Positions 44,678 through 54,487 of a stretch of DNA of 64,000 nt are shown here, in pieces. Location: contig NZ_LZSQ01000006.1 of the NCBI RefSeq assembly GCF_001665535.1, forward strand, positions 1 through 64,000, given 5' to 3'. Origin of the DNA: Mycobacterium sp. 852002-51961_SCH5331710 (GTDB lineage Bacteria > Actinomycetota > Actinomycetes > Mycobacteriales > Mycobacteriaceae). How positions within the stretch are numbered: position 1 is the first letter of the stretch; each line of letters opens with the position of its first letter. The notes under the pieces were generated by a model. The model worked only from the letters and a program-made list of their open reading frames with translations, ran no database searches and had not been told where the DNA came from. Both the position numbers and the translations under genes were made by a program.

Positions 44678-45486
44678 GCGGTCAGCAGCGGTGCCATCCA
44701 GGCCAGTTCGCCGGGGAGCTGCGAACTCCAGAAGCCGGCGTCGTGCCCACCGGGCGAGAACCCGCCTGCGGGAGGGTTCGGCAGCTGCGCGATGAACTCC
44801 TTCGTCGCCGAATAAAACGGGTCGCTGGTCCCGCAATCGATCCGGATCGGAATCGATCCCAGCGCGGGCAGCCCCCAGACACTGTTGGCCGCATAGTCTT
44901 CCGCGCTGTCGAATGCACCGGGCGCGGCGGCGCCGGAGGACGTCCACAGTGCCGGGCTGACCGCGCAGATCGCGGCGGTGCGGGCGGGCCCGAGCCGCGC
45001 CCCGAGCAGCAGCGCCCCGTAGCCGCCCATCGACCAGCCGAGGAAGCCGACGCGCGATGTGTCCAGGCCCTGCGCACCCAGCATCGGGATCAGCTCGTCG
45101 AGCACCATCGCGCCGGAGTCCTCGCCGCTGGCCCGCTCGTGCCAGTAACTTCCGCCGCCGTCGACTGCGACGACGGCGAAGGGCGGCAGGCCCGCGGCGA
45201 CGGCCTCGGCCAGGCCCTGTTCCACGCCGCCGGCCATCACACCCGCGGCATCCTGCCCTTTGCCGTGCAGGGCGATGACCGGACGCAGCGGCGTGCTCTG
45301 CCCCGGCGGGCGCGCGATCGCCCAGTTGGTCGTCTGCCCTCCCCGTGCCGCGGAGACGAACGACCCGTCGACGTAAGTGGGTGCCGCGGGTGCGGCAGGA
45401 ACCGGCGGTGCCATCCGCAGCGCTGCCGCACCGGCCGCCGCGCCGACACCGAGGCGCAGAAGCGATCGGCGACTCAGCTCGGGCAT
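44674..45486 (-). CDS. Exported alpha/beta-hydrolase esterase with Tat-type signal, 270 aa
   Basis: A twin-arginine signal ([15 protein letters not shown]) indicates export through the Tat pathway. The catalytic serine is in [16 protein letters not shown], and a histidine in GGHDAGFW near the end completes the triad. ATG at 45486 is preferred; one three codons upstream is possible. Corresponds to Rv0774c. Similar in type to Esterase D/mycolyltransferase-fold enzymes; substrate unknown. Confidence 0.88.
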   Translation of the reverse strand: MPELSRRSLLRLGVGAAAGAAALRMAPPVPAAPAAPTYVDGSFVSAARGGQTTNWAIARPPGQSTPLRPVIALHGKGQDAAGVMAGGVEQGLAEAVAAGLPPFAVVAVDGGGSYWHERASGEDSGAMVLDELIPMLGAQGLDTSRVGFLGWSMGGYGALLLGARLGPARTAAICAVSPALWTSSGAAAPGAFDSAEDYAANSVWGLPALGSIPIRIDCGTSDPFYSATKEFIAQLPNPPAGGFSPGGHDAGFWSSQLPGELAWMAPLLTA

Positions 45487-45623
45487 GGCGGCCATGATGC
45501 CACCGGCGCTTCATCGCCGACGAGCGGCGGTCGCCCGCCGCACCAGGAACACCAGCCCCGACTTCTTGAGTAAAGCCTGACGATTAGCCGAAAGCGCGAT
45601 GGGAGGGCCGCCCGACTGGCAGC

Positions 45624-46253
45624 ATGCTAAAGGTGACGGCAGCGGTCACTCCCAAGGGAGAGCGTCGACGCTTTGCGCTGGTCAGCGCCGCTGCGGACCT
45701 GCTGTGCGAGGGCGGCTTCGACGCGGTCCGGCATCGCGCCGTGGCCCGCCGCGCCGGCCTCCCGCTGGCGTCGACGACGTACTACTTCTCCTCGCTCGAC
45801 GATCTGATCGCCAAGGCCGTCGAATACGTCGGAGAGCGCGAAGCCGAGCAATTGCGCGCCAGGGTCGCGATGCTGTCGCGGCGCCGGCGAGGCGCGGAAT
45901 CGACCGCCGACATCTTGGTCGATCTGTTGGTCGACGACGTGGCGGGGCAGCGGGTCAGCGAGCAATTGATCTCGCGCTACGAGCGATACATCGCGTGCGC
46001 ACGCCACCCCGGGTTGCGCGAGATCCAACGGCAGATCATGCGACAGCGCACCGATGCGGTGGTCGAGGTCATCGAACGTTCGGGTCGCTCGGTGCGGGCC
46101 GAGTACCTCACCGCGTTGGTCAACGCCGTCGACGGCGCGGTGGTGGCGGCGCTCGTCGCCGAGGGTGACGGCCCTCGCGCAACAGCACGCGCGACCTTGA
46201 TCGACGTGATAGACGTGTTGGCACCGATCGACGAGCGAGTGGCGCAGGTCTAA
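45624..46253 (+). CDS. TetR-family regulator (Rv0775-type), 209 aa
   Basis: Helix-turn-helix FDAVRHRAVARRAGLPLASTTYYFSS near residues 32-57. The effector domain is helical. It is divergent from the esterase across 128 bases and directly precedes the 32-bp repeat array and the permease, so either neighbour may be its target. No clear palindrome was seen in the divergent gap. Confidence 0.9.
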   Translation: MLKVTAAVTPKGERRRFALVSAAADLLCEGGFDAVRHRAVARRAGLPLASTTYYFSSLDDLIAKAVEYVGEREAEQLRARVAMLSRRRRGAESTADILVDLLVDDVAGQRVSEQLISRYERYIACARHPGLREIQRQIMRQRTDAVVEVIERSGRSVRAEYLTALVNAVDGAVVAALVAEGDGPRATARATLIDVIDVLAPIDERVAQV

Positions 46254-46265
46254 GTGCCACCAGGA

Positions 46266-46361
46266 GGGCACCGATGAGCGCTTGCGCGAAGAGCAAAGGG
46301 CACCGATGAGCGCTTGCGCGAAGAGCAAAGGGCACCGATGAGCGCTTGCGCGAAGAGCAAA
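46266..46361 (+). repeat. Three perfect tandem 32-bp repeats
   Basis: Units at 46266-46297, 46298-46329 and 46330-46361 are identical, beginning GGGCACCGATGAGCGC and ending CGAAGAGCAAA. They fill nearly the whole gap between the TetR stop and the permease start. Each contains an ATG opening a mini-ORF (MSACAKSKGHR) whose TGA overlaps the ATG of the next unit by two bases; the last ends on the tandem ATGATG of the permease. No spacers, so not CRISPR. Confidence 0.95.
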
Positions 46362-46363
46362 CG

Positions 46364-47785
46364 ATGATGAGTACGCCGACCGACAAGCAGCCGGAGCTTC
46401 GGCGGGTCATGGGTCCGGGGTTGTTGCTGCTGTTCATCGTCGGCGACATCCTCGGCACCGGTGTCTATGCGCTGACGGGTCAGGTCGCCGGCGAGGTGGG
46501 CGGTGCCGCATGGCTGCCGTTCCTTCTCGCATTCGCCATCGCCACCATCACGGCCTTCTCGTATCTGGAGCTCGTCACCAAGTATCCGCAGGCGGCCGGG
46601 GCTGCGCTGTACGCGCACAAGGCTTTCGGGATCCAATTCTTCACCTTCCTCGTCGCCTTCGTGGTGATGTGCTCCGGCATCACGTCGGCGTCGACCGCGT
46701 CGCAAGCGTTCGCCGCCAACATGATCAAGGGTCTCGGCCTGGACTGGGGCAAGGCGGGTGTCGCCGTCATCGCACTGATCTTCATGGCCGTGTTGGCCGC
46801 GATCAACCTGCGCGGTGTGAGTGAGAGCGTCAAGCTCAACGTTGGCCTGACCATCATCGAGATCACCGGCCTGCTGCTGGTGATCTTCGTCGGTCTATGG
46901 GCCTTCACCCAGGGTGGTGACCACGACTTCTCCCGCATCGTGATGTTCGAAAGCGGCGAGGAGCGAAGCACATTCGTCGCGATCACCGCGGCGACGTCGC
47001 TCGCCTTCTTCGCCATGGTCGGCTTCGAGGACTCGGTGAACATGGCCGAGGAGACCAAGGACCCGGTCCGGATCTTCCCGAAGGTGTTGTTGACCGGGCT
47101 GAGCATCGCCGGACTCGTCTACATCCTGGTGTCGATCATCGCGGTGGCGCTGGTGCCGATCGGCGAGCTCAAGGCCAGCAGCACCCCATTGGTGAGCGTG
47201 GTCGAGGCCGCGGCGCCGGGGCTGCCGATCGACGAGCTGTTCCCGTTCATCACGATGTTCGCGGTGTCCAACACCGCGCTGATCAACATGCTGATGGCCA
47301 GCCGGCTGATCTACGGTATGGCGCGGCAGCGGGTGCTGCCGCCGGTTCTCGGCTCGGTGCACCGAACCCGCCATACCCCCTGGGTGGCAATTATTTTCAC
47401 GACCGTGATCGCCTTCGGCCTGATCTTCTACGTGTCGGCCTTTGCGAGCAGCAAGGCGGTGTCGGTGCTCGGCGGCACCACGTCGCTTCTGCTGTTGGCC
47501 GTGTTCGCGATGGTCAACGTCGCGGTGCTGGTGCTGCGTCGCGACGTGCAGAAGGACGGTGCACATTTCCGGACGCCCACGTTCCTGCCCATCCTCGGTT
47601 TCATCACGTCGCTGTATCTGGTGACACCCCTGTCGGGCCGCCCGGGAACGCAGTATCTGCTCGCCGGAATCCTGCTCGTGATCGGTATCGTGCTGTTCCT
47701 CGTCACCATGCTGATCAACAAGCGACTCGGCATCACGGACGCCGGGATCACCGATCCGACTCAGCTGGCTCAGACGCCGGATTAG
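46364..47785 (+). CDS. APC-family amino-acid permease, 473 aa
   Basis: Twelve-helix amino-acid/polyamine transporter. The first helix has the family substrate motif GDILGTGVYALTG. Later come FAMVGFEDSVNMAEETKDP (helix 6-7 signature) and SRLIYGMARQRVLPPVL (helix 8-9). Two adjacent ATGs (46364, 46367) sit directly behind the repeat array. Substrate is probably a cationic or small neutral amino acid, by family only. Confidence 0.92.
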   Translation: MMSTPTDKQPELRRVMGPGLLLLFIVGDILGTGVYALTGQVAGEVGGAAWLPFLLAFAIATITAFSYLELVTKYPQAAGAALYAHKAFGIQFFTFLVAFVVMCSGITSASTASQAFAANMIKGLGLDWGKAGVAVIALIFMAVLAAINLRGVSESVKLNVGLTIIEITGLLLVIFVGLWAFTQGGDHDFSRIVMFESGEERSTFVAITAATSLAFFAMVGFEDSVNMAEETKDPVRIFPKVLLTGLSIAGLVYILVSIIAVALVPIGELKASSTPLVSVVEAAAPGLPIDELFPFITMFAVSNTALINMLMASRLIYGMARQRVLPPVLGSVHRTRHTPWVAIIFTTVIAFGLIFYVSAFASSKAVSVLGGTTSLLLLAVFAMVNVAVLVLRRDVQKDGAHFRTPTFLPILGFITSLYLVTPLSGRPGTQYLLAGILLVIGIVLFLVTMLINKRLGITDAGITDPTQLAQTPD

Positions 47786-48649
47786 CTAGCCGCCGAGCTG
47801 TCGGCGTATCTCGGTGAGCTCGCGTTGCGCCCGCTCGATCAGAAGCTGAACCTGCTCCAAGCGCGGCAGCACGTCGCCGGGTCCGGGGGCCGTCACCTGG
47901 CGGCCGCGAGGTGCGGGTGTCAGCCCCGGCGGCAACGCGGGCGTGACGATGTAGCCGTCTTCGCGGTCGCCGTAGATCGTGACGTCCTCGCGTCGCCGTT
48001 CGAGGTACAGCGCGACGTACGCGCAGAGCACGGCGTCGACGGGATCCTCGCAGGCGTTCAGTTGGAAGGCCCGGGCGCCGGCCTCGATCCGCTTGCGGAG
48101 TTCGAGCCACGCCGGACTGCTCCGCACGCGAAGTCGCGGGTTGGCGTCGTTCAACCCCTCGATCAGCTCCACCATTTTGAGCAGTTCGTCCTTGCGTTTG
48201 ACGACATCCTTGGCCCGCCGCTTGTACTTGAGCGTCTTGCCGAGTTTGAACAGCGCGATCGTCGCGGCATGCGGGTAGACCTCGATCGCGCGGCGGTCGG
48301 CGCGTGACTGCGGGTCGGTATCCAGGTACAGGCGCTCGCAGAGGACCTCGGCACGGGGCGGGTCGAAGAGCGGGTTGCCGGTGTTCGCGGGCTGCGCGGT
48401 CGCCTCGAACGGCGCGAAATCCCGGTTGTACAGCGTTTCCCCGAGCCGGTATCCGGTCGGGTTCCTGACGATGAGTGGTGCGTCGATGGCGACGACGCAG
48501 GGGCCGTCGACATACTGCGCGACGGCCGCCGCGATCTCGTCGTCGCTGACCGCCGTGCCGACCTGCACGAGCCGGCCGTCGCCGTCCAGAACGGCCACAC
48601 CGGTTTGGTTTCCTTCCGCCCAGGCGAGATCGAGCCCAACGAAGTACAT
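47786..48649 (-). CDS. DUF429 predicted nuclease-fold protein (Rv0776c-type), 287 aa
   Basis: An RNase H-like fold protein of the DUF429 family. FVGLDLAWAEGNQTGVAVLD opens it, CVVAIDAPLIV is the second acidic strand, and EDPVDAVLCAYVALYLERRRE the last, giving D-D-D type residues for metals. The ATG at 48649 (MYFVGLD) is chosen over a longer frame with a non-family N-terminus. A C-terminal coiled coil of about 35 residues (LEQVQLLIERAQREL) is an addition. Function unproved. Confidence 0.82.
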   Translation of the reverse strand: MYFVGLDLAWAEGNQTGVAVLDGDGRLVQVGTAVSDDEIAAAVAQYVDGPCVVAIDAPLIVRNPTGYRLGETLYNRDFAPFEATAQPANTGNPLFDPPRAEVLCERLYLDTDPQSRADRRAIEVYPHAATIALFKLGKTLKYKRRAKDVVKRKDELLKMVELIEGLNDANPRLRVRSSPAWLELRKRIEAGARAFQLNACEDPVDAVLCAYVALYLERRREDVTIYGDREDGYIVTPALPPGLTPAPRGRQVTAPGPGDVLPRLEQVQLLIERAQRELTEIRRQLGG

Positions 48650-48689
48650 GGGACCAGCCTGCACTACCCGAGTCGTAAGCTGAGTGTTT

Positions 48690-50108
48690 GTGACGATCCC
48701 CAACGTGCTGGCCAATCGGTACGCCAGCGAGGAAATGGTGGCGATCTGGTCACCGGAAGCCAAGGTCATCGCGGAGCGCAGGCTCTGGCTGGCGGTGCTG
48801 CGCGCCCAGGCGGAACTGGGGGTCGACGTGCCCGCCGGAGTGGTCGACGACTACGAGCGGGTGCTCGAGCAGGTCGACCTCGAGTCGATCGCGGCACGGG
48901 AACGCGTGCTGCGCCACGACGTCAAGGCGCGCATCGAGGAGTACAACGCGCTCGCGGGCCACGAACACGTGCACAAGGGCATGACCAGTCGCGACCTGAC
49001 CGAGAACGTCGAACAGCTGCAGATCCGGCGGTCGCTCGAACTCGTGCACTCCCATGCGGTGGCGGTGGTGGCCCGGTTGGCCGAACGCGCGGTGCTGTAT
49101 CGCGACCTGGTGATGGCGGGCCGCAGCCACAACGTCGCCGCGCAGGCCACCACGCTGGGTAAGCGGTTCGCCTCGGCGGCCGAAGAGCTGTTGATCGCGC
49201 TGCAGCGGCTGCGCTCGCTGATCGACCGCTACCCGCTGCGCGGTGTCAAGGGGCCGATGGGCACCGCCCAGGACATGCTGGACCTGTTCGACGGCGACGC
49301 GTCGCGGTTGGCCGAGCTCGAGCGGCGGGTGGCTGAATTCCTCGGTTTCACCGAGATTTTCACCAGCGTGGGGCAGGTGTATCCGCGCTCGCTGGACCAC
49401 GACGTCGTCTCCGCGCTGGTGCAGGTCGGTGCGGGTCCGTCGTCGCTGGCACACACCATCCGGCTGATGGCGGGCCACGAACTGGTCACCGAGGGGTTCG
49501 CGCCCGGACAGGTGGGCTCGTCCGCGATGCCGCACAAGATGAACACCCGCTCGTGTGAGCGGGTGAACGGGTTGCAGGTGGTGCTGCGCGGCTACGGCTC
49601 GATGGCCGCCGAACTCGCTGGCGCGCAGTGGAACGAGGGCGACGTGTTTTGTTCGGTGGTGCGCCGCGTCGCGCTGCCGGACGCGTTCTTCGCCGTGGAC
49701 GGGCAGATCGAGACGTTCCTGACCGTGCTCGACGAGTTCGGCGCCTACCCCGCGGTGATCCAGCGCGAACTCGACCGCTACCTGCCCTTCCTGGCGACAA
49801 CGCGAATCCTCATCGCCGCGGTACGGGCCGGGGTGGGCCGCGAGACCGCGCACGAGGTGATCAAGGAACACGCCGTCGCGGTGGCGTTGGCGATGCGCGA
49901 AAAGGGCCAGGAGCCAGACCTTCTGGACAGGTTGGCCGCCGATTCCCGGCTCCCGCTCGACCGGCCCGCGCTCGATGCGGCGCTCGCCGACAAGCAGGCC
50001 TTCACCGGCGCGGCCGGTGATCAGGTGGACCGCGTGGTCGAAGCGGTCGACGAGTTGGTGAGCCGCTATCCCGAAGCGGCCAAATACACTTCGGGTGCCA
50101 TCTTGTGA
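48690..50108 (+). CDS. purB: Adenylosuccinate lyase, 472 aa
   Basis: Catalyses two steps of purine synthesis (SAICAR to AICAR and adenylosuccinate to AMP). It begins [15 protein letters not shown], and has [15 protein letters not shown] and the signature loop [12 protein letters not shown] with the catalytic serine. A GTG at 48690 is preferred over one two codons upstream. The stop overlaps the CYP126 start by four bases. Corresponds to Rv0777. Confidence 0.97.
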   Translation: MTIPNVLANRYASEEMVAIWSPEAKVIAERRLWLAVLRAQAELGVDVPAGVVDDYERVLEQVDLESIAARERVLRHDVKARIEEYNALAGHEHVHKGMTSRDLTENVEQLQIRRSLELVHSHAVAVVARLAERAVLYRDLVMAGRSHNVAAQATTLGKRFASAAEELLIALQRLRSLIDRYPLRGVKGPMGTAQDMLDLFDGDASRLAELERRVAEFLGFTEIFTSVGQVYPRSLDHDVVSALVQVGAGPSSLAHTIRLMAGHELVTEGFAPGQVGSSAMPHKMNTRSCERVNGLQVVLRGYGSMAAELAGAQWNEGDVFCSVVRRVALPDAFFAVDGQIETFLTVLDEFGAYPAVIQRELDRYLPFLATTRILIAAVRAGVGRETAHEVIKEHAVAVALAMREKGQEPDLLDRLAADSRLPLDRPALDAALADKQAFTGAAGDQVDRVVEAVDELVSRYPEAAKYTSGAIL

Positions 50109-51331
50109 CGCTGGCCGTCGACTTCACCGATCTGGACAACTTCGCGAACGGTTTTCCGCACGAACTGTTCGCGCTGCATCGGCGTGAGGCTCCGGTGTAC
50201 TGGCATGAGCCGACCGAGCACACGCCCGACGGCGAGGGATTCTGGTCCGTGGCCACCTACGCCGAAACGCTTGCGGTGTTTCGTGATCCGGAGACCTTCT
50301 CGTCGGTGACGGGTGGGCCCCGGCCCTACGGTGGCACGCTGCTGCAGGATCTGGCGATCGCGGGTCAGGTACTCAACATGATGGACGACCCGCGGCATTC
50401 GCAGATCCGCCGGTTGGTCAGTTCGGGGCTCACACCGCGGATGATCCGCCGGGTCGAGGATGACTTGCGCGCGCGTGCGCGGCGCTTGTTGGATGCCGTC
50501 GAATCCGGGGTGCCCTTCGATTTCCTGGTCGACGTGGCGGCCGAGCTGCCGATGCAGATGATCTGCATCCTGTTGGGAGTTCCGGAGTCCGAACGACATT
50601 GGCTGTTTCAGGCGATCGAGCCACAGTTCGACTTCGGTGGTTCGCGGAAGGCCTCCGTCGGTCAGCTCACCGAGGAAGAGGCCGGTTCGCGGATGTATGC
50701 CTATGGCCAGGAGTTGATCGCGGCCAAACGTGCATCGCCGACGGACGATATGTTGTCGGTGGTCGCGAACGCATGCCTAGACGACACGGTGGGCGACGGT
50801 GCGCTGTCCGACCTGGAGCTCTACTTGTTCTTCAGCTTGTTGTTCAGTGCGGGTGCGGAGACGACGCGCAACGCGGTCGCCGGCGGGCTGCTGGCGTTGA
50901 TCGAGAACCCGGATTCGCTGAGGGCTCTGCGCGACGACCCGAGGTTGTTGCCGTCGGCGATCGAGGAGATGGTGCGTTGGTCGTCACCGTCACCGTCCAA
51001 GCGGCGCACCGCGACTCGGGACGTGACGCTGGCGGGATGTCGGATCGAGGCCGGTCAGAAAGTCCAGATCTGGGAGGGTTCGGCCAACCGCGACGAGGCG
51101 GTGTTCGCCGATGCCGACGTGTTCGACATCGCCCGCAAACCGAATCCGCACCTCGGCTTCGGCCAGGGTGTGCACTACTGCCTCGGGGCCAACCTGGCGC
51201 GGCTCGAGCTGCGCGTGCTGTTCGAGGAGCTGCTGTCGCGGTTCTCCGATGCCCGGCTGGTCAAGCCCGTCGAGTGGACGCGCAGCAATCGGCACACCGG
51301 CATCCGGCATCTCGTCGTCGAGTTGCGGTGA
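50105..51331 (+). CDS. cyp126: Cytochrome P450 CYP126, 408 aa
   Basis: Directly coupled to purB as in M. tuberculosis (Rv0777-Rv0778). Motifs: I-helix [11 protein letters not shown], ExxR in EEMVRWSSP, haem loop [18 protein letters not shown]. The stretch [19 protein letters not shown] near residue 62-80 is typical. CYP126 has been reported to bind azoles and aromatic ligands, but its natural substrate is unknown. No ferredoxin gene adjoins. Confidence 0.93.
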   Translation: MTLAVDFTDLDNFANGFPHELFALHRREAPVYWHEPTEHTPDGEGFWSVATYAETLAVFRDPETFSSVTGGPRPYGGTLLQDLAIAGQVLNMMDDPRHSQIRRLVSSGLTPRMIRRVEDDLRARARRLLDAVESGVPFDFLVDVAAELPMQMICILLGVPESERHWLFQAIEPQFDFGGSRKASVGQLTEEEAGSRMYAYGQELIAAKRASPTDDMLSVVANACLDDTVGDGALSDLELYLFFSLLFSAGAETTRNAVAGGLLALIENPDSLRALRDDPRLLPSAIEEMVRWSSPSPSKRRTATRDVTLAGCRIEAGQKVQIWEGSANRDEAVFADADVFDIARKPNPHLGFGQGVHYCLGANLARLELRVLFEELLSRFSDARLVKPVEWTRSNRHTGIRHLVVELR

Positions 51332-51341
51332 GCGGCGGGCG

Positions 51342-52304
51342 GTGAGGCCCGACGCGTTCGCGTTCGTGATGGCGACCGGCATCGTGTCGATCGCCGCGGC
51401 CGAGCACGGCTACACCTACATCAGCGGCGCGCTGGCCGGGCTCGCCGTCCTCGGGCTGCTGGTTCTCGTTGTCGCAGGAGCGATCTCGTGGTCCCGGCAG
51501 CGCCTGGATCTTGCCGATACGGACGTCACGATCGGGCTGTTCACGTTTGTGGCGGCCTGCGCGGTGCTCGACAGCCGGCTGATGTCGATCACGGCGGTGT
51601 TGTGGACATTGGCCGTGCCGGCGGCGATGGTGTGGCTGGCGTTGGTGGTGCTGACGGCGCGCAACTTCGGCCGTCGGCCCTGGAAGCGGTTTCAGCAAAG
51701 GGCGCGGGGGGCGTGGGAACTGTGCAGCGTCGGCACCTCGGGTCTGGCGATCGTCGCGGTCGCGCTCGCTCACGACACGGGCTGGCATGCGCTGGTGACG
51801 GCCGGTGTGGCGATTTGGGTGGCGGCCCTTGTGCTATACGCCGTCATGACCACGCTGATCCTGGCGCGAGCCTTTTCGGCGCGGCTGGATCCCAGCGGGT
51901 TCGAGCCCGACGCCTGGATCTTGATGGGCGGGCTCGCGATCGCCACGCTGGCCGGTGATCACATCCATCGTGCCGGCATCGACGTTCGTGCGGCGACGAT
52001 CACGACGTGGTGCCTGGCGTCGCTGTGGATTCCGCCGCTTGTGTACTTCGGTGTTCGTCACATCGGACGGGCGGAGGCACGGCGTTTCGCCGGAGTGTGG
52101 TGGGCGATGGTGTTCCCGCTGGGCATGTATTCGGCGGCTACTCACGCCATGGCGATCGAGACCGGATGGCTTGCACTGCCCACGATTTCGCAGGTCTTCT
52201 TTTGGATCGCGTTTGCTGCGTGGGTGGTTGTGGCGATCGGGGCGGTATTGCGGTTGAGGACCGTCGGGCTACGCCACCTACTCTCGGAGCATGGACACCG
52301 ATGA
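51342..52304 (+). CDS. TDT-type C4-dicarboxylate/tellurite-resistance-like membrane transporter, 320 aa
   Basis: About ten transmembrane helices. The N-terminal FAFVMATGIVSIAA is the TehA/Mae1 family signature, with a helical repeat pattern after it. The GTG at 51342 follows GGCGGGCG and comes ten bases after the cyp126 stop; in-frame sequence further upstream lies inside cyp126. Its end overlaps the DUF1707 gene by 14 bases. Probably exports or imports an organic acid or anion; substrate unknown. Confidence 0.82.
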   Translation: MRPDAFAFVMATGIVSIAAAEHGYTYISGALAGLAVLGLLVLVVAGAISWSRQRLDLADTDVTIGLFTFVAACAVLDSRLMSITAVLWTLAVPAAMVWLALVVLTARNFGRRPWKRFQQRARGAWELCSVGTSGLAIVAVALAHDTGWHALVTAGVAIWVAALVLYAVMTTLILARAFSARLDPSGFEPDAWILMGGLAIATLAGDHIHRAGIDVRAATITTWCLASLWIPPLVYFGVRHIGRAEARRFAGVWWAMVFPLGMYSAATHAMAIETGWLALPTISQVFFWIAFAAWVVVAIGAVLRLRTVGLRHLLSEHGHR

Positions 52305-52869
52305 CGCGAATGTGCGGGTTTCGGACGTCGACCGCGAGCACGTGAGGCAGCTGCTCGAACGTGCGGCCGGCCAGGGCATGCTCACGCTCGACGAGTTCAG
52401 CGAGCGGTTCGACGTCGTGCTGGCCGCGCGCACCCGTGGCGAGTTGCGCCAGGTGTTGGCCGACCTACCGTCGACGGATGCGCTGCAACCGGTGGCGGCC
52501 GGCGGCACCGAACCGATGCGCGGCCGGATGTCGTCGATTTCGAGGCGGGGACCGTGGACGGTGCCGTCGCGCATCGAGCTGAACACCCGGATGTGCGACA
52601 CGACGCTCGACTTCACGTCGGCGAAGCTGCAGGTGTCCACCGTCGTGCTGGACATCGACGACTACTTCAGCTCGACGGAACTGATCCTGCCCGACGGCGC
52701 GACCGCCGACCTCACCGGCGTCGAGACGTTCGCGGGCAGCACCACGCTGAAGGTGCCGCACGGTCCGGCGTCGGATCGCCTACACCTCGTGGTGCGCGGC
52801 CGGGTGCGGTTCGGGTCGGTGACGGCGCGGTATCCGTTCGGCCATACCCTGCGTCGCATGCTCGGATGA
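52291..52869 (+). CDS. DUF1707 domain protein, 192 aa
   Basis: Residues 6-60 are the DUF1707 (SHOCT-like) module: RVSDVDREHVRQLLERAAGQGMLTLDEFSERFD. The C-terminal half is a beta-rich segment like the cell-wall-active antibiotic-response domain (TSAKLQVSTVVLDIDDYFSSTEL, GSTTLKVPHG). No signal or membrane helix. Such proteins are common in actinobacteria with unknown function. The last 90 bases overlap the opposite-strand AbiEi-like gene. Confidence 0.88.
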   Translation: MDTDDANVRVSDVDREHVRQLLERAAGQGMLTLDEFSERFDVVLAARTRGELRQVLADLPSTDALQPVAAGGTEPMRGRMSSISRRGPWTVPSRIELNTRMCDTTLDFTSAKLQVSTVVLDIDDYFSSTELILPDGATADLTGVETFAGSTTLKVPHGPASDRLHLVVRGRVRFGSVTARYPFGHTLRRMLG

Positions 52870-53730
52870 CGGACTCTGGCCCGTCGCGGCGGAGATCTCG
52901 GCGATCACCCGCTGCGGATACGCCGTCAGGTCAAGCCAGGTGAAGCGCAACACCTTCCAGCCGTGCAAGGCGATGACGTTCTGACGGTTGCGGTCGATTT
53001 GGAACACGGCGCTGTCGGTGTGAAACGCCCAGCCGTCGACCTCGATCGCGACCTTCGCTGCCAGGAAGGCGACGTCGACCCTGTAGCCGGCGACGGGATG
53101 GTTGGTCTTCCAGCCGGTGAACCCGGCATCGCGCAGGAGCTTGACGAGGAGCCGCTCGGCCTCGGAACGCGCACCGTCCTGGGCGGCGCGCAGGAGTCGC
53201 CGTGCGGCGGGTGAACCATGTCGGCCCTTGTTCCGCAGATGTACCCGCCACAGTTGGGCGAGTTCGACGTGACGCTGCAGAGCGGTGTCCATCAGCTTCG
53301 GCCCGCCACCGCGCCGGACCGCGGCTTCGACCACCGTCAGCGGCAACGCGGTGACCCGCAGCCCATCGCGCTCGACGACGTCGCGGGGCGACAGGTCCCG
53401 CCTTCGCAACCGCGTGCCGGTACGTCGTCGGCCATTGCTTGACTTGGGCACCGTCACCTCGACGACGTCCGGTGCAAACTTCGACACTCGGTGCCACCAC
53501 GCTGCGGCGAGACCACTGGCGCAGGCGCGGTCGCCATAACCCCATACCGCGGCTCGGATGCGCGCGGCATCGTTGAATGGTCGGTCATCGGCGAAATAGA
53601 CGCCAGGGCCGCAGCGACGCCAGCGTCCGGACCGGGCGCGTCGGCGGACGGACTGGTCGCTCAGGCCGATTTCACGCGCCTGCGCGAGAGTGATGACGCC
53701 GTCGTGATCGCGTAGCAGATCATCGAGCAC
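52780..53730 (-). CDS. AbiEi/DUF559-type protein, possible antitoxin or endonuclease-fold protein, 316 aa
   Basis: The N-terminus is the winged-helix of type IV AbiEi antitoxins (DHDGVITLAQAREIGLSDQSVRRRARSGRW and GPGVYFADDRP). The C-terminus is DUF559, related to the very-short-patch-repair nuclease fold: VAFLAAKVAIEVDGWAFH, then DRNRQNVIALHGWKVLRFTW. A GTG at 53730 is inferred; an upstream ATG at 53814 lies within the inverted repeat. No AbiEii toxin gene is adjacent. Its 3' end runs antisense to the DUF1707 gene for 90 bases. Confidence 0.82.
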   Translation of the reverse strand: MLDDLLRDHDGVITLAQAREIGLSDQSVRRRARSGRWRRCGPGVYFADDRPFNDAARIRAAVWGYGDRACASGLAAAWWHRVSKFAPDVVEVTVPKSSNGRRRTGTRLRRRDLSPRDVVERDGLRVTALPLTVVEAAVRRGGGPKLMDTALQRHVELAQLWRVHLRNKGRHGSPAARRLLRAAQDGARSEAERLLVKLLRDAGFTGWKTNHPVAGYRVDVAFLAAKVAIEVDGWAFHTDSAVFQIDRNRQNVIALHGWKVLRFTWLDLTAYPQRVIAEISAATGQSPSSEHATQGMAERIPRRHRPEPHPAAHHEV

Positions 53731-53772
53731 TTCAATTAGACGTTCGTGACCGTCCGGTCGGCTCCCCGCCCT

Positions 53773-53825
53773 GCGATTTGTGAGTGAAATCGTTCGGTCA
53801 GCGATCGAAATCACTCACAAATCGC
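53773..53825. repeat. Long inverted repeat with 15-bp perfect arms
   Basis: GCGATTTGTGAGTGA (53773-53787) and TCACTCACAAATCGC (53811-53825) face each other across 23 bases. Outside the arms CCGCC and GGCGG can extend the stem past a small bulge. It lies between the stop of the Rv0779c-like gene and the AbiEi-like start, so it may act as operator, terminator or both, or be a dispersed palindromic element. Confidence 0.7.
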
Positions 53826-53838
53826 GGCGGCGGAGCCG

Positions 53839-54456
53839 CTAGAGGCGGCGGGCGACGCCCGACGAGCGCAACTCGAGCGCCGCGAGTCCCCGGATCGCGT
53901 CGTGGTCGTGCATCCGCCACGCCCCGACCGGGTCGGCGTGGACCGCGACCAGCTTCGCCAGCGGCCGATTGGCCAGCGCCCGCAGCGCCAACAACTGCTC
54001 GCCCGCGGGTGTGCGGGCCAGCGTGAGTGCCGTCCACTTGCGGCGGAAGAACCGCAGCCGCAGGTACAGCCACGGCATCGCGACGAACAGGATCGGCGGC
54101 GCGGCCACCGCCAACGCCAGCACCCATGCCAGCCACGATGCGGTGGTGTCGAGGCTGTGGCCGGCACCGGCGATGTCGAGCGCCGCTTCGCTGGCCGCCC
54201 GCAGCGGCTTGCTCAGCGCGTCGCCGATCAGCGGGAAGTCGTCGGTGCGCTCACCCGCGGAGTCGAGGTTGTCGGCCACGCCGTTGGCGCCGGTCTCCAC
54301 CTGGCGGCCCACCGCGGCGATGGTGGACACCGCCGAGTGCACGGCCATGCCGACCAGCACCCACACCGTGGTCCAGACGACCACGACGATGTCGCTGACG
54401 AGCTGGGCCATGATGCGCGACGGTGTGGTGGCATAGGGGATAAACCGCGAAGTCAT
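53839..54456 (-). CDS. Membrane protein (Rv0779c-type), 205 aa
   Basis: Starts MTSRFIPYATTPSRIMAQLVSDIVVVVWTT with a first membrane helix at about residues 17-45. A soluble extracytoplasmic segment (RQVETGANGVADNLDSAGERTDDFPLIGDAL) follows, then a second helix pair at about 110-135, and a basic cytoplasmic tail. Gene position between cyp126 and purC matches Rv0779c. Function unknown. Confidence 0.85.
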   Translation of the reverse strand: MTSRFIPYATTPSRIMAQLVSDIVVVVWTTVWVLVGMAVHSAVSTIAAVGRQVETGANGVADNLDSAGERTDDFPLIGDALSKPLRAASEAALDIAGAGHSLDTTASWLAWVLALAVAAPPILFVAMPWLYLRLRFFRRKWTALTLARTPAGEQLLALRALANRPLAKLVAVHADPVGAWRMHDHDAIRGLAALELRSSGVARRL

Positions 54457-54487
54457 GGCAGTAGATGCTGCCCGATAGGCTGGCCCG

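Noticed and set aside
46266..46361. Possible CRISPR array
   Set aside because: The 32-bp units are directly adjacent with no spacers and no cas genes nearby.
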